Below are positions 34,423-42,114 of a DNA stretch of 64,000 bases, in pieces. The DNA is taken from the NCBI GenBank assembly GCA_030038475.1, contig JASHOU010000057.1, forward strand, positions 1 to 64,000. The letters are read 5' to 3'. Numbering within the stretch: the first letter of the stretch is position 1; the number at the start of each line of letters is the position of its first letter. A model generated the notes under the pieces. That model was not told the DNA's origin, did not search any database, and saw only the letters and a program-made list of their open reading frames with translations. A program made the position numbers and the translations under genes. Source of the stretch: Terriglobales bacterium (GTDB lineage Bacteria > Acidobacteriota > Terriglobia > Terriglobales > Acidobacteriaceae).

Positions 34423-34708
34423 GAAATAGTCGACGCGGCGGCGCAATATGCGTTCGCTGGCGGGTACGTCGACCGAGAAATGCAGAGAGTCCTGATCGGT
34501 TTCGGGAAGTACGTCGTGAAAATTTGGAATCAGCCCGACCAGGGAATCTGGCAAGCCACGGCACGCGCCGCAAAACCACACGCATTCGCGCCTCTTGTGC
34601 TGGACGGCACTTGATCGACTGGTGCTTCTCAGCGACCGCGGTATCCTGTACGGAGCGCCGGTCGAGCTCTTCAAACCGTTTTTCTTCCCCATGCGATCTT
34701 CGGCGTAA
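34420..34708 (+). pseudogene. GH15 glucoamylase-like gene remnant
   Basis: Plus-strand translation gives [20 protein letters not shown], then [20 protein letters not shown] and, after a one-base insertion near 34557, [20 protein letters not shown] and [15 protein letters not shown] before a stop at 34708. This matches the catalytic-region end of family 15 glucan hydrolases (PDxGIWE, [14 protein letters not shown]). The rest of the gene is missing. A 121-codon open frame on the opposite strand is its shadow. Confidence 0.65.
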
Positions 34709-34979
34709 TCATGGGGTCGCTTTATCATGCTCGATGAACGGATCGGACCCGTTCGATTTGGACATAAAGTGCATTGTTAGATGTTATATACAAATCAATC
34801 ATTACAAGTAACTTGTTGATGTTTAATGCGGTTTCTCGGCTTGTCTCGTGGTTCTTAGACGAAAGTCCGCCAACATCCGCCAATCTCCACTATGTTACAT
34901 TTGCTGCAACCAAAGAAGCTGCATCTCATCTATTTGTAAACGACAAGCCGTTAGTAAACCTGATTGAAAGAGAGCGAAT
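34709..34979. other. AT-rich upstream region of the radical SAM gene
   Basis: 271 bp, clearly richer in A and T than its surroundings, with no gene. It probably holds the promoter of the radical SAM-dehydratase-activase locus. No confident -35/-10 pair was found. Confidence 0.4.
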
Positions 34980-36287
34980 ATGCCTGCCCTTCACGAGGAA
35001 TTCGACGAAATCAGTTCACCGCCGCCATTTCGTTTGGATGTTCAACTCCACGAACTGCTAACGAATTCAGCTCCAGTAAAAGCGGTTCTGCCCCCGACCA
35101 CAGCGGAAATCAGATTTCCCGAGCCGGTTTTTCCGCAGTATCCCAAGATCATGGCGCAGGACGACAATTATGATGAGAACCTGAGTCTGGCCAAAGCGGG
35201 AAAGCGGCGCTGGACGACTCCGCTGGTGCTCAGGGCCATGAATGGCTGGCTCTTTCCGTATTTCAAATCGCGCCTGCTACCCGGAGACTTTCACCCCATC
35301 ATTGCTTATCTGTTCACCGAGTGGAAGTGCAATCTCGACTGCCATTACTGCTGGGCTTTCGACAACAGCGTGAAAGGCATGACGGAGGAAGTCGCCAAGC
35401 GCTCGATCGATTGGCTGCATTCGACGACCTGCCGCGTGCTGGCCTTTATGGGCGGAGAACCGCTGCTGCGTCCGCAGCTGGTGCACAAGGCTTGCTACTA
35501 CGCGGCTAAAAAGGGTTTCTGGATTTACATGCCGACCAACGCGCGCCTGCTGCGTCCTGACGTGATCGACCGGCTGGCGGATTCCGGCGTGGCGATTTTT
35601 AATTTCGCCGTCGACGTCGTCGATGAAAAGCCGGGACTGGCTAAGGCTCTGACGCCCGTGCGCAAGTACTTCGATTATCTGGTTCACAAGCAGTACAAGT
35701 ACGGCTACACGGTGTTTTTCAACATCAACATTTGCCGCAACAATCTCGAGGACGTGAAGCAACTCACCGAGATTGCCCGCGAGCACGGCATCGCCACCGA
35801 TTACCACCTGAACGAATCGCCGATGATCGAGCAGAACCATTTCAAGCACTACGACGACAACGACACTTTTATCTATCCTCAGGACTGGCCGAGGGTGGAT
35901 GAATTGGTGGATTGGATCATCGAGAAGAACAAATCTGGCTACAAGATGGTGAACTCGGTGAAGCGGCTGCAGGATATGAAAGACTTCATGCGCGGCAAGG
36001 TGGAACCGTGGAACTGCCGTGCCGGACAGAACTCGATTATCATTCGCGTGGATGGATCGCTGGCGCCGTGTTTCCCGATGTATTCGGCGACCCACGACTG
36101 GGGAGTCATCGAAAACCACAAGTTCGAGGTTCCGCAGTTGAACGAAATGAAGAAGTCGTGCCAAACTCATTGCTTCTCGACCTTGAATCACAACCTCGGT
36201 TTCTGTTACAACGATGCCAGGGTCATCAAATGGGTTATGAAGCAGGCTGCCCATGGTTTCCAGGGAGTGAGCGGCAGCTTTGCGTAA
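34980..36287 (+). CDS. radical SAM protein with C-terminal Cys-rich region
   Basis: 435 residues. The radical SAM cluster motif is CNLDCHYC (CxxxCxxC) near residue 120, followed by LAFMGGEPLLRP, the GGE SAM-binding motif. The C-terminal part has CRAGQNSIIIRVDGSLAPC and later CQTHCFSTLNHNLGFC, a SPASM-like pattern for auxiliary clusters. The first 55 residues are a Pro-rich extension (ALHEEFDEISSPPPFRLDV); an alternative start is the ATG at 35151. The role is unknown. It lies just upstream of the dehydratase-like and activase genes on the same strand and may modify or mature one of them. AGAGAG precedes the ATG at 34980. Confidence 0.85.
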   Translation: MPALHEEFDEISSPPPFRLDVQLHELLTNSAPVKAVLPPTTAEIRFPEPVFPQYPKIMAQDDNYDENLSLAKAGKRRWTTPLVLRAMNGWLFPYFKSRLLPGDFHPIIAYLFTEWKCNLDCHYCWAFDNSVKGMTEEVAKRSIDWLHSTTCRVLAFMGGEPLLRPQLVHKACYYAAKKGFWIYMPTNARLLRPDVIDRLADSGVAIFNFAVDVVDEKPGLAKALTPVRKYFDYLVHKQYKYGYTVFFNINICRNNLEDVKQLTEIAREHGIATDYHLNESPMIEQNHFKHYDDNDTFIYPQDWPRVDELVDWIIEKNKSGYKMVNSVKRLQDMKDFMRGKVEPWNCRAGQNSIIIRVDGSLAPCFPMYSATHDWGVIENHKFEVPQLNEMKKSCQTHCFSTLNHNLGFCYNDARVIKWVMKQAAHGFQGVSGSFA

Positions 36288-36588
36288 CAGCCGGGCGTAG
36301 GAGTTTGCAGACGTGGGGTCCGGTTGCGAAAATTGGGGGAATTGTTTTTCTTTAGTTCGGGCCGCGAGAATTGTCTCTGAACTTTCTCGTCGGCGTCAGC
36401 ATCGAAGCTCCTAGTACGCTACAAGGAGATTCTGGTGGTTTACATCGCAGGCTCCTGGCACTCACGCCACATTCTGAGAGATCTGCGTCCTTTGTCCGTC
36501 TTTCTGGCGCGGTCAGCCCGGCTGGTTTCCGCGTCGTCACCCTTACAAATCACACCGCAATTCACACCGTATTATGCCGGAGGAAATA
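36288..36588. other. 301-bp gap before the dehydratase-like gene
   Basis: No gene or RNA recognised. Contains GGAGG at 36579-36583, the ribosome-binding site that fixes the ATG at 36589 as the start of the next gene. Confidence 0.5.
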
Positions 36589-38373
36589 ATGGCGACTAAT
36601 CTCGTTCAGATCGATAACGATCAGGAAATCAAGCAGCGCCTCGAAGCCGAACGCGCCAGGTTACGCAAGATCGCTGGCCTGGACCAGCCAACGCATTTCC
36701 ATCGTCCTGTGGAGCGGGCGTTTACCGCCGAGGAACGCAATCGCGTCACGATTCTTTTTGGCGGATTTACCTGGAAGCATGAGGATCTGATCCGAGCTGT
36801 CTTCCAGGGCTGCGGCTACCGCTGCGAGAAGTTACCGGTTCCGAATGTTGCCGCCTTTCAGACGGGCAAAGAGTTTGGCAACAACGGCCAATGCAATCCG
36901 ACGTATTTCACCGTCGGCAATCTGGTGCAGTATCTCCAGTTCCTCGAAAAGGAAGGACTGTCGCGCGACAAGATCCTGAACAATTACGTTTTCTTTACCG
37001 CGGGATCGTGCGGTCCTTGCCGTTTCGGCATGTATGAAGCCGAGTACCGCTTCGCGCTGAAGAACGCGGGCTTCGACGGCTTCCGCGTTTTGCTATTCAA
37101 AGATAGCGACGGGATCAGGGCTGCCTCCGGCGAGCCGGGTCTGAAATTCACCATCGACTTCGGGCTGGGAATGCTGAATGCGATGCATCTGGGCGACGTG
37201 ATCAACGACCTGATCTACCAGATTCGTCCGTTCGAGGTGAACAAAGGTGAGACCGATCGCGTGTTCCGCGAGATGGTGGATGGCCTGTGCGACGATCTCA
37301 GGAATCGCGACTCGTTCGAGATCGAGCAGAGCGCGCCCAATTGGCTCAAGCCAAAGGTCAAGAGCAACAAAGTTCTGAGAAACACTTTTAACGTGCTGGG
37401 CAAGATGCACGAGCACATGTGGGGCAAGGATTATCTCGGCGCTCTACATACGGCCCGCGACCGCATGAATGCGATCGAAGTCGACCGCACCAAGGTCAAG
37501 CCGGTGGTAAAGATCACGGGCGAGTTCTGGGCCCAGATCACCGAAGGCGATGGCAACTTCCACATGTTCGATTTTCTGGAGCGCGAGGGAGCGCAGGTGA
37601 TTGTGGAACCGATTGCGACCTGGGTCGCTTATCTGATGTATCAGGCGAAGGCGCACGCGATTGCGAAGTGGCCGGTGAATCGTCCGCATCGCAATCCGGA
37701 GTGGCATGAGTTCAAGAAGCATTTTGCGAATTACATCGGTCTGCACAAAAAGCTGTGGGGCATCGGCTTCGGCGAGAAAGCGTGGCAGTTCTTCTATCAC
37801 CGAACCATCAAGAACATGGGCGGAATTACGCATCATCTGGTGCCGCAAAAGGAACTGGCCGATTTCGCGCATCCTTTCTATAACCAGTTTGCGCGCGGCG
37901 GCGAAGGGCACCTCGAGGTGGGCAAGAATGTTTACTACACGGTTCACAAACTGTGCCACATGGTGCTGGCGCTGAAACCGTTTGGCTGCATGCCTTCATC
38001 GCAGTCGGATGGCGTGCAATCGGCGGTGATCAACAAGTTCAAGGACATGATCTTCCTGCCGATTGAAACCTCCGGCGAGGGCGAAGTCAACGCGCACAGC
38101 CGGGTGCAAATGGCGCTCGGCGAAGCGAAGGTCAAGGCGAAGACCGAATTCGAGCAGTGCCTGAAAACAACGGGCAAGAGCATGAACGAGATTCGCGAGT
38201 ACATCGCGGAACACCCCGAGCTGCGGCGGCCTTTCTATCATGTGCCGCACCGTGAAGGGATTGCCGGAACCGCGGCGCAATTTGTTTTGCATGTCAGCGA
38301 CCGGATGGATAAAAGCACGCGGCTGCGGAAGCGTTCGCGAGTTTCGGGAATAGCGCTGCCGGATGCGGCGTAG
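36589..38373 (+). CDS. 2-hydroxyacyl-CoA dehydratase-like (COG3581-type) protein
   Basis: 594 residues, related to the iron-sulfur component of 2-hydroxyacyl-CoA dehydratases and benzoyl-CoA reductases. Conserved segments include TILFGGFTWKHEDLI, NNGQCNPTYFTVGN, TAGSCGPCRFGMYEAEYRFA (candidate cluster cysteines), EGDGNFHMFDFLEREGA and LKPFGCMPSSQSDGVQSAV. In many bacteria this module is fused to the C-terminus of a giant BadF-type activase; here it is a separate gene upstream of the activase (38480). The GGAGGAAATA site places the start at 36589 and not at the ATG 15 bases earlier. The reaction is unknown; the family performs ATP-driven one-electron reductions of difficult substrates. Confidence 0.85.
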   Translation: MATNLVQIDNDQEIKQRLEAERARLRKIAGLDQPTHFHRPVERAFTAEERNRVTILFGGFTWKHEDLIRAVFQGCGYRCEKLPVPNVAAFQTGKEFGNNGQCNPTYFTVGNLVQYLQFLEKEGLSRDKILNNYVFFTAGSCGPCRFGMYEAEYRFALKNAGFDGFRVLLFKDSDGIRAASGEPGLKFTIDFGLGMLNAMHLGDVINDLIYQIRPFEVNKGETDRVFREMVDGLCDDLRNRDSFEIEQSAPNWLKPKVKSNKVLRNTFNVLGKMHEHMWGKDYLGALHTARDRMNAIEVDRTKVKPVVKITGEFWAQITEGDGNFHMFDFLEREGAQVIVEPIATWVAYLMYQAKAHAIAKWPVNRPHRNPEWHEFKKHFANYIGLHKKLWGIGFGEKAWQFFYHRTIKNMGGITHHLVPQKELADFAHPFYNQFARGGEGHLEVGKNVYYTVHKLCHMVLALKPFGCMPSSQSDGVQSAVINKFKDMIFLPIETSGEGEVNAHSRVQMALGEAKVKAKTEFEQCLKTTGKSMNEIREYIAEHPELRRPFYHVPHREGIAGTAAQFVLHVSDRMDKSTRLRKRSRVSGIALPDAA

Positions 38374-38388
38374 AAAAGCAGGTCTCAG

Positions 38389-38467
38389 GTCTTAGGTCTC
38401 AGGACAACACCGGTCTGAGATGCGAGCACATGGTGTCCCGAGACCTGACAACTGAGACCTGATACCT
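38389..38467. repeat. dispersed palindromic repeat, copy 2
   Basis: CAGGTCTCAGGTCTTAGGTC plus TCAGGACA on the left pairs with TGTCCCGAGACCTGACAACT plus GAGACCTG on the right; the stem is extended by ACACC/GGTGT in the centre. The arms match those at 16863-16924. It lies in the 106-bp gap between the dehydratase-like and activase genes. Confidence 0.75.
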
Positions 38468-38479
38468 GGTTCTGGAGAG

Positions 38480-41400
38480 ATGATGCACGATCATTTGGGA
38501 GAAAAACCGAAGCCAGCGCTGTTGCAAATAGCGCCCGCGCCTGCGCCCAAGCCGCACGATCATCACACCGAGTTTATGGTTGGACTCGATGTCGGCTCGA
38601 CGACGGTGAAAGCGACGGTCGTGGATGCGGCAAGCGACAAGGTGCTTTGGCAGGATTACCAGCGGCACGAGACCAAGCAGCCGGAGAAGACGCTGGAATT
38701 TCTACGGCGCATGGAAAAAGAAGTCGGCATCAATCGCCACAACACGCGCATGTTCATGACCGGCTCTGGCGGCGGCGCCATTGCCGACCAGATTGGCGCG
38801 AAGTTCGTGCAGGAAGTAACGGCTGTGTCGTTAGCTGTCGAAAAGATGCACCCGGAGGTTTATTCGGTTATCGAACTCGGCGGTCAGGATGCCAAGATCA
38901 TCGTCTTCAAGGATGACGAGGAAACCGGGCGCAAGAAGAAGATTCCATCGATGAACGATAAGTGCGCCGGCGGCACGGGCGCGGTCATCGACAAGATCAA
39001 TGCCAAGCTGAAAATTCCGACCGCGGAACTTTGCGAACAGAAGTATCACGGAATTAAGTTGCACAAAGTAGCAGGGAAGTGCGGCGTTTTCGCGGAGACG
39101 GATATCAACGGCCTGCAGAAAGTGGGCACGCCTGCCGACGAGCTGATGGCGTCGTTGTTCGAGGCCATCGTTCTGCAAAATTTGAGCGTATTGACGCGCG
39201 GCCACACCCTGCGGCCGCACGTTCTGCTGCTTGGCGGGCCCAACAGTTTTATTCGCGGTATGAGGGAAGCGTGGCAAGCGAATATTCCGCGCATGTGGCA
39301 GGAGCGTAAGGTTGCGATTCCCGATGGCGCGAAGCCAGAGGATCTCATCAAGGTCCCGCAGAACGCGCAGTATTTCGCGGCCATGGGCGCGATTGAGTTT
39401 GGCAAGAGCGAGGAAGATTGCGTCGGCTGCTACCGCGGATACGAGCAACTGCTTCACTATATCGAATACGGCCGCCAGGAAGAAAAGGCAAAGTCTGGCG
39501 CCAAAGGCTTGACCACGAGCGACACCGAGCTGGATGATTTCAAATTTGCCTATCGCCGCAAGAAATTCACGCCAGCGGCGTTCCACACCAACCAAACGGT
39601 TGGCGGTTTCATCGGCATCGATGGCGGCTCGACTTCGACCAAAGCCGTCTTGATCGACGAAAAGGGCGACATCCTTTGCAAGTCGTATCAGCTCTCGAAC
39701 GGAAACCCGATTCAAGACACGATTGAGATGTTCGAGAACCTGCGCGGCCAGGTGGAGGCGCAGAAGGCGAAGCTCGAAGTGCTGGGCGTTGCGACCACGG
39801 GCTATGCGAAAGACATTCTCAAAGACGTGTTGCACGCAGACGTGGCGCTGGTGGAAACGGTCGCGCACACCGAATCGGCGCTGAAATTTTACGACGATCC
39901 GCACGTCATCGTCGACGTGGGCGGGCAGGATATCAAGATCATCATTCTGCACAATGGGCGCGTCAAGGATTTCAAACTCAACACGCAATGCTCGGCGGGC
40001 AACGGATATTTTCTGCAATCGACCGCAGAGGGCTTTGGGCTGGGCGTGGAACAATACGCCGACCTGGCGTTCTCGGCGCAATCCATGCCGATTTTCGGTT
40101 ACGGCTGCGCGGTTTTCATGCAGTCGGATATTGTGAACTTCCAGCGGCAGGGATGGCGCGCGGAGGAAATTCTCGCCGGGCTGGCCGCGGTGCTGCCGAA
40201 GAATGTGTTTCTGTATGTGGCGAGCATTCCTAATCTCGCCGCGCTCGGCACGCGTTTTGTTCTGCAAGGCGGAACGCAGAACAACATGGCGGTGGTGAAG
40301 GCGGAAGTGGATTTCATCAACAATAGTTTTCGCGCGGCGGGCAAGAAGCCGGAAATTATCGTGCACGAATTTTGTGGCGAATCGGGAGCCATCGGCGCGG
40401 CGGTTGAATCTCTACGCCTGTGGCGCAATGGCCAGCAGACAACGTTTGTCGGACTCGACGCGGTGCGCAAGATCGAGTACCGCACCACGCGCAACGAAGC
40501 CACGCGCTGTTATTTCTGCAAGAACAATTGCCTGCGCACCTTTATCGACATTCGCACCGCACCGAAAGACGATCTGGCATTGATCCCGATTCAAAAGGTC
40601 ACAAAGGTTCCGCTGATGCACGGCGAGCAGCGCCTGATCATCGCGACTTGCGAAAAGGGCTTGGTCGAGGATGTCAACGACATGAAAGACATCAAGGCCG
40701 GCCTCGACCAGATCAAAGACAAGCATCCGAACTTTGTGGATATGGCCGCGCATGAGGTCTTCCGGCCGGTGAACGCGAAGAGCGCGGCCGATCCGATTCC
40801 GAGCGCGAAGTTCTGGAACAAAGCTGCCAAAGAGCGGATTCCGCTGATGGAAAACCGCAAGAAGCTGCGCGTGGGCATTCCGCGCGTGCTGAACATTTAC
40901 ACCTACGCTCCGCTTTTCAATGGGTATCTCGAGAGCCTCGGCGTGCAGCCGGAGAACATCATCTACTCCGATTACACCAGTTCCGATCTCTACCGCGCCG
41001 GCGCAAGCCGAGGCGCAATCGATCCCTGCTTCCCGGCGAAGATCGGCATTTCACACGTCTACAACTTGATTCAGGAGAAGCACCGAAAGAAGCCGCTCGA
41101 TGTGATCTTCTTCCCCATGTACGACGTGCTCACGTCGCCGCTGGTGAAGATCGTCGGCATGAACGCCTGCCCTACGGTGACGGCGACGCCGGAGACCGTG
41201 AAAGCGGCGTTCACCAAAGAAAACGACGTATTTGCCGAGCACAACGTCAAGTACGTCGACCCGGTTCTGAACTTTGCCGACCGAAAGCTGTTCGCCCACC
41301 AGATGCTGCAGGCGTGGCAACCGATTCTCGGCTTGTCACAGGAGGAAAACGACCGCGCGGTTGAAGTCGGCTACAAAGCATTGGCCGATTATGAAACCAG

Positions 41401-42064
41401 CATTCGCAAACGCGCCCGCCAGGTTCTCGATCAACTGGAGCGCGAAGATCGAATCGGCATTGTGATGCTCGGCCGACCGTATCACCATGATCCAGGGCTG
41501 AATCACGAAATCATGGAGGAGTTCCAGAAGCTCGGCTATCCGATCTTTTCGCAGAACACGTTGCCGCTCGATGAAGACATGCTGGAGCGTCTGTTCGGCG
41601 ATGAGGTCCGCGCGGGAGTCATTAGCCATCCGCTCGATATTGGCGATGCCTGGAAGAATTCGTATTCGTGCAGCACCAACCACAAGGTGTGGGCGGCGAA
41701 ATTCACGGCGCGGCATCCCAATCTCGTTGCGCTCGAAATCTCCAGCTTCAAGTGCGGTCACGACGCGCCGATTTATGGCGTGATCGAGGGCATCATCGAG
41801 CAATCGGGCACGCCGTATTTCTGCTTCAAGGATCTGGACGAGAACAAACCCACGGGATCGATCAAGATTCGCGTTGAGACGATCGATTATTTCCTGCGGC
41901 GCTACCGCGAAGAGGTGATCCGCAAGCGCAAAGCCGTTCAGGATATCGAGGCGCAGCTTGCGGCCCTCGAAGCCGAGCTCCGCAGCGAACGCCGCGACGC
42001 CGAACAGCCGGAGATGGTGCTGGAAAACTGCGAGGCGGAAGCCCAGGGAATGGCGGCGGATTAG
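38480..42064 (+). CDS. double BadF/BadG-type acyl-CoA dehydratase activase with DUF2229
   Basis: 1,194 residues. Two ASKHA ATPase modules: the first (about 30-330) with GLDVGSTTVKATVVD, GSGGGAIAD, ELGGQDAKII and NDKCAGGTGAVIDK; the second (about 380-640) with GIDGGSTSTKAVLID, TTGYAKDI, DVGGQDIKII, QCSAGNGYFLQ and GYGCAVFMQSD. Each has the Cys that would hold the [4Fe-4S] cluster of HgdC-type activators. RCYFCKNNCLRTF follows near 685. The C-terminal DUF2229/COG3580 part has RKKLRVGIPRVLNIYTYAPL, DPCFPAKIG and LGRPYHHDPGLNHEI. Activators of this family use ATP to inject low-potential electrons into a dehydratase/reductase. The target is probably the 594-residue protein upstream. The ATG at 38483 has slightly better spacing to GGAGAG. 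Confidence 0.88.
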   Translation: MMHDHLGEKPKPALLQIAPAPAPKPHDHHTEFMVGLDVGSTTVKATVVDAASDKVLWQDYQRHETKQPEKTLEFLRRMEKEVGINRHNTRMFMTGSGGGAIADQIGAKFVQEVTAVSLAVEKMHPEVYSVIELGGQDAKIIVFKDDEETGRKKKIPSMNDKCAGGTGAVIDKINAKLKIPTAELCEQKYHGIKLHKVAGKCGVFAETDINGLQKVGTPADELMASLFEAIVLQNLSVLTRGHTLRPHVLLLGGPNSFIRGMREAWQANIPRMWQERKVAIPDGAKPEDLIKVPQNAQYFAAMGAIEFGKSEEDCVGCYRGYEQLLHYIEYGRQEEKAKSGAKGLTTSDTELDDFKFAYRRKKFTPAAFHTNQTVGGFIGIDGGSTSTKAVLIDEKGDILCKSYQLSNGNPIQDTIEMFENLRGQVEAQKAKLEVLGVATTGYAKDILKDVLHADVALVETVAHTESALKFYDDPHVIVDVGGQDIKIIILHNGRVKDFKLNTQCSAGNGYFLQSTAEGFGLGVEQYADLAFSAQSMPIFGYGCAVFMQSDIVNFQRQGWRAEEILAGLAAVLPKNVFLYVASIPNLAALGTRFVLQGGTQNNMAVVKAEVDFINNSFRAAGKKPEIIVHEFCGESGAIGAAVESLRLWRNGQQTTFVGLDAVRKIEYRTTRNEATRCYFCKNNCLRTFIDIRTAPKDDLALIPIQKVTKVPLMHGEQRLIIATCEKGLVEDVNDMKDIKAGLDQIKDKHPNFVDMAAHEVFRPVNAKSAADPIPSAKFWNKAAKERIPLMENRKKLRVGIPRVLNIYTYAPLFNGYLESLGVQPENIIYSDYTSSDLYRAGASRGAIDPCFPAKIGISHVYNLIQEKHRKKPLDVIFFPMYDVLTSPLVKIVGMNACPTVTATPETVKAAFTKENDVFAEHNVKYVDPVLNFADRKLFAHQMLQAWQPILGLSQEENDRAVEVGYKALADYETSIRKRARQVLDQLEREDRIGIVMLGRPYHHDPGLNHEIMEEFQKLGYPIFSQNTLPLDEDMLERLFGDEVRAGVISHPLDIGDAWKNSYSCSTNHKVWAAKFTARHPNLVALEISSFKCGHDAPIYGVIEGIIEQSGTPYFCFKDLDENKPTGSIKIRVETIDYFLRRYREEVIRKRKAVQDIEAQLAALEAELRSERRDAEQPEMVLENCEAEAQGMAAD

Positions 42065-42114
42065 GTAGGGCTGCAAACAAGTTTGGTGGTGTCATTTATT
42101 TCGGAGAGCGGCGG

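Noticed and set aside
34363-34728. 121-codon minus-strand open frame
   Set aside because: Reverse complement of the GH15 remnant; only its last part carries a TreY motif, reported separately.
38831-40366. 511-codon minus-strand open frame
   Set aside because: Shadow of the activase gene; GC-rich coding on the plus strand leaves long antisense frames.
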